A stretch of DNA of 64,000 bases from Ariolimax columbianus (GCA_036924085.1 JAVGWX010000004.1:75953590-76017589), one strand, 5' to 3'. Positions 40,901 to 42,803 are shown, counted from the first letter of the stretch. Numbers and translations: made by a program. Notes: generated by a model not told the origin, from the letters alone.

Positions 40901-42341
40901 TTGTCAGATTTGGGGACTGCAGCGATGAGCGCCTCATAAAACTTATCTTTTGTTTCCTGAGGATTTGTCATTGTGGGTGCGTATGCACTGATGAGTGTTG
41001 CATGGCGCCCTCCTATTAGGGGGAGACGCAGTGTAATCAGGCGGTCATTAATTCCTCTGGGCATGCTTGTGAGCTTGTCGACCATGTTGGTCTTGATGGC
41101 AAAGCCAACTCCAGCTTCACGGCGTTCTTCTTTGCTGCGGCCGCTCCAGAAGAAAGTATAACCAGCGCCTTCTGTGATCTGCCCTTCCTCTGCCAGTCGT
41201 GTCTCGCTCAGGGTAGCTATGCAGATGTTGTATCTAGCCAGTTCCCTGGCGATCAGTGCTGTCCGTCGTTCGGGTCTGTTTGCTTTGGTGTTGTCCAGTA
41301 GCGTGCGGACATTCCATGTTGCAAGCGTGATGGGTAGTTTTCGTGATCGTTTTCTGCCTGTTCCGCCGCTGCAGTTTGGGGGCCCTGCCAGTTGCGAGCT
41401 GCTAGTCGTCAGGGTATGATCTGTAGGGTGATGTCGTGAGTTGCGCAATATGTTTATAGTGAGGGAGATGTGCGCAGGATACAATGAGACTAAAGCATTC
41501 ATCAGGGCAACGTACAGTGCAAAATGGAAAAAAGACCACCCTGACCACATAGAAAACGATGCCTACCATCACCTCTCCAGGCAAGACCAGGTGATCATTC
41601 TCCGGCTATGCACAGGTCACAATAGACTGAGATGTCATCTGTACAACAAGTTCAAGATTGGCACTACAGACCTTTGTGCATGCACCACAGCCCCCATGAA
41701 GGCAGAACATATTTTGCAGCCCTGTCCACTGTATACCGACAAAAAAAAGTAGCATTTGGCAACAGCCAGTGTCCTTCCACGAGAAGTTGTACGGAAGTAT
41801 AGAGTCTTAAGTTGACTGCTGCCTTCGACGAAGACGAATGAGGAAGAAGATATAGATATTCCTACCCATTAGTGGTCGGTTTGTATGCTGAAAAGGATGT
41901 GGCACCTTCATTATGCAAAACACAACTTGCCAATCACTTGTTTGTCTGCACATTCGATTGCAGTTATAAAAAGACCTTTACACCCCTAGAAGGGGTAGAA
42001 GAGAAGTGACACAAGTGAAGTGAAAATAAAAATGCAAAAGTCAGATAAGTGCAAGACACAGCACAAGCAAACGAGATGAAAGAAAATAAAAATGGTTTGG
42101 CCTAGATTTGTTCTACTAGTAAAATAAAAACATCCTTCACAGTGCACGACAACTGCAGGATAAAGCATGTTTTATTCCTCAGTCATATAGACCTCCTATG
42201 CAATGAAACAAATGCCATTTTTTTGTGTATTTTCTGTTCTCATTAAAAACATTTTGATTACCATTTTCAGAAGAATGGGATTTCGTCATTCAGATGGAGA
42301 ACAATGAATTGGGGGTGTTGACAGAAAAAGAGCAAAAATAA
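9842..42341 (+). CDS. THYN1: THYN1, EVE-domain nuclear protein (whole gene, seven coding exons)
   Basis: Joining 9842-9887, 16306-16529, 22662-22730, 23208-23303, 30388-30449, 35254-35438 and 42271-42341 gives 753 bases: 250 residues plus stop, with every intron GT-AG and every phase compatible. The N-terminus is basic and lysine-rich (residues 1-70, possible nuclear targeting). The EVE domain covers about residues 71-235. It holds HWLVKSEPES at its start, SWDGVRNYQ, FFYHSNCKEPGIVG, HPDHTQFDSKNPHFDG, DNPKWFMVDV, and LFTRSRLSVQPVSKEEWDFV at the end. This matches vertebrate THYN1, a roughly 225-residue nuclear protein. EVE domains belong to the PUA-like fold, and a role in reading modified nucleic-acid bases is suggested for the family. 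No stop or frameshift was found. Introns 1, 2, 4, 5 and 6 are swollen by mobile elements; intron 3 is only 477 bases. Confidence 0.88.
10320..10575 (+). repeat. RepA dispersed repeat (diverged copy)
   Basis: Shares ordered blocks with the better RepA copies (for example 37126-37510): cttcctcgtag, the cctggctaac/aggtggggatcg junction, and cgcacaaaagagtaaac followed by cgggcattca. Lies in THYN1 intron 1. Confidence 0.7.
10775..11090 (+). mobile_element. mariner transposon 5' end fragment
   Basis: Starts with ctatgaggtgtgattaaaaa, a mariner-type terminal repeat. About 210 bases later a decayed transposase N-terminus reads YIKFCQELDKTCKDTSSLEE (compare the IKFCxKLGKT helix-turn-helix start of mariner transposases) and is soon broken by stops. 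The same 5' end type occurs at 33840. Confidence 0.5.
11100..12540 (-). mobile_element. RTE-like LINE remnant, heavily decayed
   Basis: On the - strand, 12530-12190 contains reverse-transcriptase fragments. Around 11900-11850 the antisense of the tcatctgcaaatcgtaaatg block marks the active-site region. 11466-11158 encodes a LINE C-terminal stretch: CCWAGQVIRMPINRWTRRTF, then MQWQDGLTKDL. Frames are short and broken. It is interrupted at about 12015-12176 by + strand sequence with a GAA tail. Confidence 0.5.
12015..12178 (+). mobile_element. GAA-tailed LINE 3' end inserted in the LINE remnant
   Basis: The + strand reads SEKIWPEERNIQDKLWGTIE, then DLRLMCHFMDAAHLVA and a stop. This resembles the ending of Jockey-type LINE proteins. 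It finishes in the tail cgcaaagaagaagaagaaga. The opposite strand flanks on both sides belong to the LINE remnant at 11100-12540. Confidence 0.5.
12541..12821 (+). repeat. RepA copy, 5' half with four 33-37 bp subrepeats
   Basis: The subrepeat CAAAATATACTGATCAGACA followed by TGTTAGGG occurs about four times between 12555 and 12705. The RepA body then continues (cacgacctcgtcttcc ... gtagtgagcgacatgcagatc) and is cut at 12821. The 3' half resumes at 14901. The intervening 2079 bases are an insertion. Confidence 0.8.
12822..13070 (-). repeat. RepD element, GAA-tailed (copy at the 3' end of the insertion)
   Basis: Shares the CTGTGGCCCAGTGCATCCGA block and the flanking cagggatgccctccttagcc type sequence with 5731-6050. 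On the - strand its end is cgtacgaagaagaa directly at the target duplication, so this element supplies the tail of the insertion. Confidence 0.6.
13430..13905 (-). pseudogene. 28S rRNA 3'-end pseudogene segment
   Basis: The + strand is antisense 28S. Blocks in order from the 28S 3' end inward are gggctgagtctcaacagttcg, cagtgaggtggctgctctac, tagaggcgctctgccgtaatccc, attggcttatcagcctagcac, ctcgaattgagcaggattac, catcattag-like tcattagtagggtaaaattg and cacgttccttattag. The collinear match covers roughly the last 500 bases of 28S but with about one mismatch in five to ten bases, far too many for a functional rRNA. Diverged pseudogene, recognised from memory of 28S, not by alignment. Confidence 0.75.
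13922..13995 (-). pseudogene. 18S rRNA internal segment (around the universal GACGGAAGGGCACCACCAGG region)
   Basis: The + strand reads gttgagtcaaattaagccgc, aggctccactcctggtggtg and cccttccgtcaattccttta, the antisense of one of the most conserved stretches of 18S rRNA, almost without mismatch. It joins 28S-like sequence on the left and unassigned sequence (actggatgcgagttaatcg) on the right. Confidence 0.9.
14045..14105 (-). repeat. Second copy of the 28S-like CACGTTCCCTATTAG block
   Basis: tctaattccagcacacgttc, ccctattagacccaacgaaa, gtgctctc repeats the block at 13855-13905 with few changes. In intact rDNA this 28S stretch lies far from the 18S segments flanking it here, so the order is scrambled. 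Confidence 0.75.
14108..14268 (-). pseudogene. 18S rRNA 5'-end segment
   Basis: Antisense of the first roughly 160 bases of 18S. From right to left: the 5' terminus (TATCTGGTTGATCCTGCCAG on the - strand near 14268), the TGCTTGTCTCAAAGATTAAG block, and the GCTCATTAAATCAGTCGAGG block near 14160. The match is close to canonical, so this part is younger or better conserved than the 28S part. Confidence 0.92.
14269..14900 (-). other. Spacer-like sequence upstream of the 18S start (5' ETS-like)
   Basis: GC-rich sequence with cgaccgaccgaccg and cggacggacgg runs immediately 5' of the 18S start on the rRNA sense strand, as expected of an external transcribed spacer. Near 14857-14897 it repeats the actggatgcgag ... 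ccaccgagagac block also seen at 13998-14035. Assignment as ETS is by position only. No gene is supported. Confidence 0.5.
14901..15060 (+). repeat. RepA copy, 3' half
   Basis: Continues RepA from 12821: gacacgcagatcaagccaag, catagcacaactgccaggag, then ccaccttcatcagcacgc and tgtgggcattcaac. Collinear with 37350-37510. Confidence 0.85.
15061..16265 (-). mobile_element. LINE remnant (reverse transcriptase and endonuclease scraps)
   Basis: The - strand frame at 16255-16070 reads RIYPLNYHIAGRRWTCHSPN then WNTRAEIDYMLCNN, the late endonuclease region of RTE-like LINEs (W-P-N-x-R-x-x-IDY). 15320-15061 carries decayed reverse-transcriptase sequence. The rest is too broken to read. It ends about 40 bases before THYN1 exon 2. 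Confidence 0.5.
16306..16529 (+). CDS. THYN1: THYN1 exon 2
   Basis: Acceptor cgtcattgcag at 16295-16305, donor AAG/gtaaaa after 16529, ending in phase 0. It encodes residues 16-90: a Ser/Lys/Thr-rich linker, then the start of the EVE domain, YSHWLVKSEPESRFEKG. The HWLVKSEPES block is the most diagnostic stretch. The last 30 bases and the following intron start are tandemly duplicated (see 16500-16620). Confidence 0.9.
16500..16620 (+). repeat. 61-bp tandem duplication across the exon 2 / intron 2 junction
   Basis: The block starting tctagatttgagaaagg at 16500 recurs at 16561 as tcgagatttgagaaagg. Each copy carries the end of exon 2 (RFEKGxDMK) and a donor: gtaaaa at 16530, gtaagg at 16591. 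The first copy's intron part ends in tgtttcag at 16553-16560, which looks like an acceptor for the second copy. Reading through from the first copy meets a stop at 16569-16571. Confidence 0.85.
16760..20640 (-). mobile_element. Near full-length Jockey-type LINE with RNase H domain
   Basis: Read from 20600 to 16760 the - strand encodes, in order: endonuclease (20411-19968, ending SSPDLAFTTCDLSQ); linker (19935-19500); reverse transcriptase (19256-18585) with SYRPISLLSCVGN, LVVWIDLEKAFDKIW (motif A), VPQGGILSPLLFLIY (motif B) and LFADDLALW (motif C); thumb (18441-17823) with RPVLEYGIAAWS; RNase H end near 17230; and the RIGTDD tail to about 16950. It ends in GAAGAAGAAG at 16761-16770. Several frameshifts and stops make it inactive. 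It fills most of THYN1 intron 2 in antisense and carries a SINE at 18319-18545. Confidence 0.82.
18319..18545 (+). mobile_element. tRNA-derived SINE inside the LINE, with 14-bp target duplication
   Basis: A perfect 14-base direct repeat TTTATAGCGATATG flanks the element (18305-18318 and 18546-18559). The head is tRNA-like: A box GTGGCTGAATGG near 18329, B box AGTTCGAATCC near 18372, with a Leu/Ser-type long arm in between. The body ends in a T-rich run (gtgtttttttt). No coding capacity. It must postdate the host LINE. Confidence 0.88.
20641..20900 (-). repeat. 5' flank with distant RepD similarity
   Basis: Contains gcatccttagcctttggttg, tccccaaccgacc and cctgcaaggcagcaggttat, resembling parts of RepD at 12900-12970. 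Whether it is the 5' untranslated part of the LINE at 16760-20640 or a separate element is unclear. Confidence 0.35.
21215..21470 (+). mobile_element. SINE-1, tRNA-derived (copy 1)
   Basis: Head with A box gggctagtggttaag and decayed B box gcttggtttgttcccc. Body includes aagcagacccttacataaaa and gatgcactggaccgacaggc, and ends in cataaaaacatagtgcaatg-type sequence. The same organisation is seen at 25207, 58363 and, inverted, 61560. Confidence 0.75.
21955..22330 (+). mobile_element. SINE-2, tRNA-derived
   Basis: gggggactcagtggtctcga (A box) and aggttgcaggttcgaatcac (B box GGTTCGAATC) are spaced as in a tRNA gene. A longer body follows containing ggattgtctggtaaaaattc, and no coding frame. Probably a single copy in this window. 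Confidence 0.65.
22662..22730 (+). CDS. THYN1: THYN1 exon 3
   Basis: Acceptor ttcctttcag, donor CAG/gtaagg. Phase 0 at both ends, 23 codons (residues 91-113): FSFDDLRSSEDQ then TGSWDGVRNYQ. The WDGVRNYQ motif is a conserved EVE-domain signature. Too short to be seen as an open frame on its own; found by homology and splice phase. Confidence 0.92.
22850..23150 (+). mobile_element. LINE reverse-transcriptase scrap
   Basis: The + strand reads KDLDFANDMALLSQTANAEE, then LDRISQQVGLNIHIEK and ETPVNEVESFTHLESIINK. This is the region from the FADD active site (here changed to FAND) to the YLGSxI motif of RTE-like LINEs. It sits in the short THYN1 intron 3, in the same strand as the gene. Confidence 0.6.
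23208..23303 (+). CDS. THYN1: THYN1 exon 4
   Basis: Acceptor ttgttaag (an AAG acceptor after a T-rich tract), donor AAG/gtcagt. Phase 0-0, 32 codons (residues 114-145): ARNFLRDNMKLGHDVFFYHS followed by NCKEPGIVGICK. FFYHSNCKEPGI is the core EVE-domain motif. A RepB repeat begins about 60 bases into the next intron. Confidence 0.93.
23365..23710 (+). repeat. RepB dispersed repeat (copy 1)
   Basis: Starts accaagatgctgagcagcac, includes gtcagggccagcgaagcaca and catcctgttcttggactaca, and ends ggtagcaggagattgagaac. Collinear with 34293-34645, with part-copies at 30605-30900, 52875-53070 and 56010-56150. Confidence 0.8.
23715..24610. other. No gene recognised; possible DNA-transposon end at 23755-23890
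   Basis: 23755-23890 (ggggccatccataaaagatg, then aatcaaatgaaacct) resembles 25465-25620 (ggacccatccataaaagatg, then gatcaaatgaaacct), so both may be ends of one DNA-transposon family. 23960-24560 is open in places but matches no family I know. Confidence 0.4.
24613..25164 (-). mobile_element. LINE C-terminal fragment with an open 183-codon frame
   Basis: Open - strand frame reading KLTGTKWGGKPDGLAQCFSI, AEHTVPVWKNSAHVKLINTA, MNDTGWIVTGCLRPKPTEKI, YPIIDVAPHETRKM. The order KLTGxxWG, AE...PVWxxSAHxxL, IxxGCLRxTPT, and xxIAPxxxRR is that of the thumb/connection region of certain animal LINEs with RNase H-type ends. No catalytic motif remains. It ends in the frame CSQKHVVCYIWTG. Confidence 0.6.
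25207..25440 (+). mobile_element. SINE-1, tRNA-derived (copy 2, best preserved)
   Basis: A box gtgagctagtggttaagcga, B box ctgggttcgctcccc, then aagcagacccttacataaaa, actgggtcgacaggcacaaa and caacgcacactgtcttgggg. A clear tRNA-derived head and a 3' body shared with the three other copies. Confidence 0.85.
25740..26236 (+). pseudogene. mariner-type transposase, 5' half (interrupted)
   Basis: From the codon ATG at about 25762 the + strand reads MVSVIPNPTKVDQQVVIQFL, TAEGWRLVDIHRRM (first helix-turn-helix), KTTVKDWAHMFRKGC, RPGRTHIVVTEEAIVKIDAV (linker), RRSSLRLLAEEF, then after small shifts HFEPCNKTADMHWMHP and VSTGKV. This is the mariner order up to the catalytic domain. Stops are present. 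The copy breaks at 26236 and resumes at 29226. Confidence 0.75.
26240..26560 (-). mobile_element. LINE 3' end fragment
   Basis: The - strand reads DDRWSTATAIWYPRDKKRPR then GRPPTHSFDSLV. The W...TATxWxPRxxKRxxGRPxxR(W) element is the C-terminal ending of RTE/CR1-like LINE proteins. It lies at the left edge of the block that splits the mariner. Confidence 0.5.
26561..26990. other. AT-rich, no gene recognised
   Basis: Very AT-rich sequence with no supported frame. It may hold the 3' untranslated end of the piggyBac remnant to its right. Confidence 0.4.
27000..28930 (-). pseudogene. piggyBac (PGBD4-like) transposase pseudogene
   Basis: Three overlapping - strand frames give one transposase. 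28900-28424: QFKQRLSVEQASQMIQS and an acidic SDSEY region. 28455-28087: TLPELCKFFKIIISMGILKK, PKVSDYWSQE. 28234-27413 holds the catalytic core with three acidic sites: FKDLSVDEMVIGWKGR, HHIYADRYYTSFQLLEYL and LMNGCDRVDQCVTTYG. The frame shifts after FNRCTRKW and continues as TQWNAFLLFALTRQAKKLNL. The expected start codon reads AAG instead of ATG. Two frameshifts and no start mean a dead copy, but the DDD sites survive. An 86-bp tandem duplication sits in the C-terminal part at 27137-27305. Terminal repeats were not identified with confidence. Confidence 0.85.
27137..27305. repeat. 86-bp tandem duplication in the piggyBac C-terminal region
   Basis: Two adjacent copies beginning ttcctgggaccggactttcc at 27137 and 27223, differing at about four positions. 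Confidence 0.95.
29226..29620 (+). pseudogene. mariner-type transposase, 3' half
   Basis: Resumes the element broken at 26236. The + strand reads GKDMLTVFF, then LLLADLDKPGMKINAIHFKD, TLDKLNKAIKN, NARLHVTNIAQKALARTRWE, VLPHPSYSLDISPYDFNLFG and PLKKALRNNNFTP. It carries the NARxH and SxDxSPxDxxLFGPLKKAL blocks of mariner transposases. In the latter the third acidic site is visible as SPYD. The flanking TGGTAAGG (26229-26236 and 29226-29233) is repeated on either side of the 3 kb interruption. Confidence 0.82.
29625..29930. other. No gene recognised
   Basis: Mixed sequence between the mariner end and a RepA copy. No supported frame. Confidence 0.4.
29935..30240 (-). repeat. RepA dispersed repeat (inverted copy)
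   Basis: Reverse complement of the RepA order: tgcccacaatga, cctcacatcctgagtgtgct, gatgaaagtggactagggtc, gctatgcttggctcactact, cctcgttagccagccatgaa, tctagggagacc, gaccctgactaacatgtccg. Ends about 150 bases before THYN1 exon 5. Confidence 0.85.
30388..30449 (+). CDS. THYN1: THYN1 exon 5
   Basis: Acceptor ccaactag, donor GG/gtaaaa. It enters in phase 0 and leaves two bases. Encodes VVRESHPDHTQFDSKNPHFD plus a split Gly, matching the HPDHTQF...PHYDP block of THYN1. It is only 62 bases, so homology and phase are the evidence. A RepA copy ends about 150 bases before it. Confidence 0.92.
30605..30900 (+). repeat. RepB dispersed repeat (diverged copy)
   Basis: Shares gtcagtgacccgtagctgac, ggatcaaagagggaaggc, gtaaactatgacac and the closing agactacagactctgcaaag region with RepB copies at 23365 and 34293, but is more diverged. 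Confidence 0.6.
30960..31285 (+). mobile_element. LINE reverse-transcriptase scrap
   Basis: The + strand reads LDKACIKEVVEDFNTIIMNA, VVPEDWFHSYLARIPR and LLPDNLGGYRPMKD across shifts. This resembles the fingers region of animal LINE reverse transcriptases (VPxDWxxSxLxxIP). No active-site motif is present. Confidence 0.4.
31290..31620 (-). mobile_element. Jockey-like LINE C-terminal scrap
   Basis: The - strand contains SKSPKYVLQECPSYEELRCQ (compare xPxHxLQxCPxYxxLR of the tails at 8503 and 41488). Upstream and downstream sequence is broken by stops. Confidence 0.45.
31566..32640 (-). mobile_element. RTE-like LINE 3' portion with decayed C-terminal zinc finger
   Basis: In - strand order: NRLYSRHVEKLNHFHMHCLR, KLLRIRWQDMVPNTDVIARS (32600-32450) and WRRRMKKTLDAFEMWCYCRM follow the C-terminal order of RTE-like LINEs. 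A second block, 32240-32037, reads MRHESLLQKILDGKIQGKRG, PGHPRLAF and EDRVKRRDILRQPYNQS. 31772-31566 reads FRAPIGLFNHLQTHVN, the decayed second half of the C2H2 finger also seen at 38158-38230 and 59021-59206. More than one element may be mixed here. Confidence 0.6.
32611..33236. repeat. Compound minisatellite, 38-bp and 73-bp units
   Basis: A 38-bp unit (TGTGTGGGCCGTGGGATATT, then GATGGTAGGTAGAACAAC) is repeated about six times to 32882. From there the unit alternates with a 35-bp block (CTGCAGACCTTTATGTTTGT, then GGAGGATACATATAA) for about five 73-bp units to 33236. Copies are almost identical. A founding copy with tttatttttgtgg instead of tttatgtttgtgg sits at 32611-32655, inside the LINE 3' remnant. 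Open frames here are repeat artefacts. Confidence 0.95.
33290..33612 (+). repeat. RepA dispersed repeat
   Basis: Order: agactaatgtctgatcagat, cctcacctcacttccatgca, aggctgtttcatggtagttt, gccaaccatagcacaaac, ccaccttcatcagcatgctc, cgcatgaaagagttaacata, catgggcatcgaacaaca. One subrepeat only in its 5' part. Confidence 0.85.
33840..34125 (+). mobile_element. mariner 5' end with the first codons of transposase
   Basis: tatgaggtttgatcaaaaag then tatctgacc is a mariner-type terminal repeat. About 190 bases later MTEHVKFCCNRLIITCAFSK begins at 34027 in the position of the transposase start but decays quickly. The 3' part is absent. Confidence 0.5.
34293..34645 (+). repeat. RepB dispersed repeat (best-preserved copy)
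   Basis: Begins gatcaagatgctgagcagct, passes through gtcagggccggcgacccaga, tggtgatcctggataacagg, gggatcgatgagggaaggct and actacatcttgctacttaca, and ends tgataacgggagattgaaaa. About 350 bases with no frame. The structure (no tRNA-like boxes seen) leaves its class open. Confidence 0.8.
34660..35250. other. No gene recognised (end of THYN1 intron 5)
   Basis: Mixed sequence with a weakly coding-like + strand stretch near 34700-34990 that matches no family I can name. Confidence 0.35.
35254..35438 (+). CDS. THYN1: THYN1 exon 6
   Basis: Acceptor ttttctccccag, donor AAAG/gtgaga. It completes the split Gly, then encodes SSKKDNPKWFMVDVKYIRHL, KRFISLAELKKIHQEHIKSG and GPLQNMSLFTRSRLSVQPVS, with one base left for exon 7. 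DNPKWxMVDV and LFTRxRLSVQP are family hallmarks. Confidence 0.94.
35600..35900 (+). mobile_element. LINE thumb fragment
   Basis: The + strand reads QTTAALAQLKHMWKDKRLSL then TIKVRLMHSLVLSIFLYACE and TWTITADL, the post-active-site AL..L..W..K.LSL..K..L...LVxSxxLYxxExWT stretch of RTE-like LINEs. It is adjacent to, and opposite in strand from, an endonuclease fragment. Confidence 0.65.
35922..36425 (-). mobile_element. LINE endonuclease fragment with a 146-codon open frame
   Basis: From about 36415 the - strand reads IIATWNVRTLRQ, shifts, then MIELSHEMLRYRWDVLGVCE, TRWTGFGEI, HGMGFLVHKK and DILIVQGDWNTKVTSGFSPV. The WNVRTL, CETRW, GMGFLV and QGDWN(T)KV boxes are those of RTE-type APE endonucleases, including the catalytic N, E and D positions. 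It is truncated before the SDH motif. Confidence 0.75.
36600..37085 (-). mobile_element. LINE RNase H / C-terminal fragment
   Basis: The - strand reads SDETKKGHYRLLGHLYQVEI-type sequence (HLRKGHYRLLGHLYQVE, SYTNECPHATRIQTPEHVLQ, DCPVHKDL), the Hxx...C(P)...TPEHxLQxCP tail of Jockey-like LINEs. The RNase H part (37085-36930) is recognisable but broken. Confidence 0.55.
37126..37510 (+). repeat. RepA dispersed repeat (well-preserved copy, three subrepeats)
   Basis: Begins ggaggactaacgtctggtca. The 37-bp subrepeat GCAAAACATACTGATCAGAC plus ATGTTAGTCAGGGTCAG is present about two and a half times. Then come cttcctcgtagtcctccc, gtagtgagcgacacgcagat, caagccaagcatagcacaac, ccaccttcatcagcacgctc and cattgtggacattcgcaac. 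This copy shows the uninterrupted state of the site broken at 12821/14901. Confidence 0.88.
37540..37747 (-). mobile_element. Outermost LINE of the nest, RNase H part (right half at 41862-41930)
   Basis: The - strand resembles 51323-51600, which encodes SNELIACKTSQMGEIPNFRG, KFKAHLRSLKILTISNERLP and AKIVFL, an RNase H segment. The homology stops at the 12-base repeat ATATAGATATTC (37736-37747) and resumes after its second copy (41850-41861). At 51525-51545 the same sequence is uninterrupted. Confidence 0.75.
37748..38095 (+). mobile_element. Middle LINE of the nest, RNase H part
   Basis: The + strand reads YAEASALRQAAETLIDHKEQ (after a shift), IIFTDALAVLMSLKNQHKN and IPGNEETDRLTREGGMRQQS, then DTEITYN. 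These are RNase H blocks (ExxAL..A, FTDxxAxL, and the GNExxDxLA motif with the third acidic residues). It is broken at 38095 by the inner element; the rest lies at 41488-41849. Confidence 0.78.
38096..41478 (-). mobile_element. Inner LINE, complete endonuclease-reverse transcriptase frame, with 9-bp target duplication
   Basis: The element is bounded by ATACAATGA at 38087-38095 and 41479-41487, a perfect 9-base target duplication. Its single - strand frame runs uninterrupted from the 5' boundary to the stop at about 38158, followed by only about 60 bases of 3' sequence and no poly(A). It is RTE-like by architecture (one ORF with endonuclease, reverse transcriptase and a C-terminal finger), but I do not assign a named clade. 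Confidence 0.9.
38158..41478 (-). CDS. LINE endonuclease-reverse transcriptase with C-terminal C2H2 finger (intact frame)
   Basis: About 1106 codons lie within the element. Domains in order: APE endonuclease from LPITLATWNVRTLLDNTKAN, with CIATLSETRLAEEG (catalytic E), LVILGDFNARVGTDHTAW (catalytic D, N) and ECWTDHRLVIAKL (catalytic DH); linker; reverse transcriptase with ISSLSIGKAPGADAIPAEVY, YTTFIDLTKAFDTVNRGGLW (motif A), VKQGCVLAPTLFSMMF (motif B) and LVFADDCALMSN (motif C, both aspartates); FIYLGSTLS; RRIFHIRWQDRVTDIEVLSR; WRERGRPKKRFKDGLKDSLK; and a C2H2 finger CPICSRCFRARIGLFSHMRT near the end. All catalytic residues I can check are present. No ATG exists between the element's 5' edge and the endonuclease: the first in-frame ATG lies in the flank at 41550, giving a 1130-codon fused frame. 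The 5' end is therefore probably slightly truncated, or the element uses another start. Confidence 0.9.
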   Translation of the reverse strand, partial: PAHISLTINILRNSRHHPTDHTLTTSSSQLAGPPNCSGGTGRKRSRKLPITLATWNVRTLLDNTKANRPERRTALIARELARYNICIATLSETRLAEEGQITEGAGYTFFWSGRSKEERREAGVGFAIKTNMVDKLTSMPRGINDRLITLRLPLIGGRHATLISAYAPTMTNPQETKDKFYEALIAAVPKSDKLVILGDFNARVGTDHTAWEGTIGRHGIGKCNSNGLLLLRTCAANELLITNTAFRLPVRNRTTWMHPRSRHWHLIDYIIIRRRDRADAMVTKSMCGAECWTDHRLVIAKLNFKIQPKMRPQGKKPPRRLNVSQLKYEPTRGGFQEELEGRLSGLRFEKNDIEKNWASLRNTLYDTAVKHIGPITRKHKDWFDENDLEIQGLLDAKHEAHREYQRDTPSPTAKAAFNTARKAVQTRLREMQDFWLSKRADEIEMFAERHDTKRFYEALKALYGLQPSSNTPVRSADGVLLTDKVQILDRWADHFCKILNHPSSINKEAIRRMPQVELNLALDEVITEEEVDRAISSLSIGKAPGADAIPAEVYKTAGPSLTRRITELFCHMWAEGKIPQELKDASIVHLYKRKGNRQECGNHRGISLLSVADKILARLLLNRLNKHLEQSHHLPESQCGFRAGRGTVDMIFAARQVQEKCREQNQALYTTFIDLTKAFDTVNRGGLWMIMSKFGCPNKFITMVKQLHEGMCARVLDSGAIFKTFLVSNGVKQGCVLAPTLFSMMFAATMTDAFRSLELGIPIKYRTDGKLLNSRRMKAKTKVAGDIIRELVFADDCALMSNSELNMQVGMDQFSAACENFGLTINAKKTEVMYQPAPGMPYTKPETTVSGQTLNAVDKFIYLGSTLSRSVSLDDEVASRIAKASTALGTMRSMVWARRGISVKTKLKVYRATIIPTLLYACESWTVYSGHARRLNHFHTGCLRRIFHIRWQDRVTDIEVLSRANMPSIHALLEKARLGWAGHLVRMSDERLPKKLLYGELRDGWRERGRPKKRFKDGLKDSLKSCQIDFDTWECLAKNRSDWRSAVKSGVAAGEDDRVVKAQNRREMRKSRAAGTPSPSTNLVCPICSRCFRARIGLFSHMRTHT
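41488..41849 (+). mobile_element. Middle LINE of the nest, C-terminal tail
   Basis: Continues from 38095. The + strand reads YNETKAFIRATYSAKWKKDH, HHLSRQDQVIILRLCTGHNR, LRCHLYNKFKIGTTDLCACT, MKAEHILQPCPLYTD, then a stop, a short 3' untranslated part and a cgaagacgaatgaggaagaa tail before the 12-base duplication at 41850. The tail type matches the other Jockey-type LINEs here. Confidence 0.85.
41850..42240. other. Right half of the outermost LINE, then unassigned sequence
   Basis: 41862-41930 matches the RNase H LINE at 51530-51600 (tagtggtcggtttgtatgct, then gaaaaggatgtggc). 41935-42240 is A+T-rich with nothing recognised, leading to the acceptor of THYN1 exon 7. Confidence 0.6.
42271..42341 (+). 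CDS. THYN1: THYN1 exon 7 (stop codon)
   Basis: Acceptor attaccattttcag at 42257-42270. It completes a Glu codon, then reads EWDFVIQMENNELGVLTEKE, QK and TAA at 42339-42341. EEWDFV corresponds to the EEFDFV end of vertebrate THYN1. Confidence 0.9.
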
Positions 42342-42377
42342 TAACTTAAAATCTGCATCATGTAAGATGAATTGCTA

Positions 42378-42383
42378 AATAAA
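42378..42383 (+). terminator. THYN1 polyadenylation signal candidate
   Basis: AATAAA begins 37 bases after the THYN1 stop codon, followed by a mixed GT-containing region (cagtgtgctttggtgc). A short 3' UTR is inferred. Confidence 0.5.
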
Positions 42384-42474
42384 CCACCACTGCAAATTTT
42401 CAGTGTGCTTTGGTGCAGTCTGCCTGTTAGAGACCAGCTGTAGTTGTTGCTTTATAAGAAGAGACTGTTGTTTA

Positions 42475-42765
42475 AATGCCCACAATGAGTAAGTTTATTC
42501 TTTTGTGCACCCTGAAAAAGATGTTAAAAGTGGCAGGTTGTAGTAGCTTTCCTCAGATCCCGATGAAGGTGGACCACATTCCTCCAGGCGGTTATGCTAT
42601 GCTTGGCTTCATCTGCGTGGCGCATACTACTACAGGGATCACATCGAATCACATCTCGTCAGCCAGGCTGCCTTGAAAACATCCTATTTCTAGGGAATGC
42701 TACATGGAAGAGAGATTGTGCCTGACCCTGATGTCCTGGTCAGTATGCTGTGCCTGACTGGACTA
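42475..42765 (-). repeat. RepA dispersed repeat (inverted copy)
   Basis: Reverse RepA order: atgcccacaatgagtaagtt, gtagctttcctcagatccc, gatgaaggtggaccacattc, ttatgctatgcttggcttca, tcgtcagccaggctgccttg, cctgaccctgatgtcctggt. Begins about 90 bases after the THYN1 poly(A) signal. Confidence 0.85.
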
Positions 42766-42803
42766 TCGTCTCAGTTCTCCAAGAAGAGACAAATAGGATA
42801 AAC

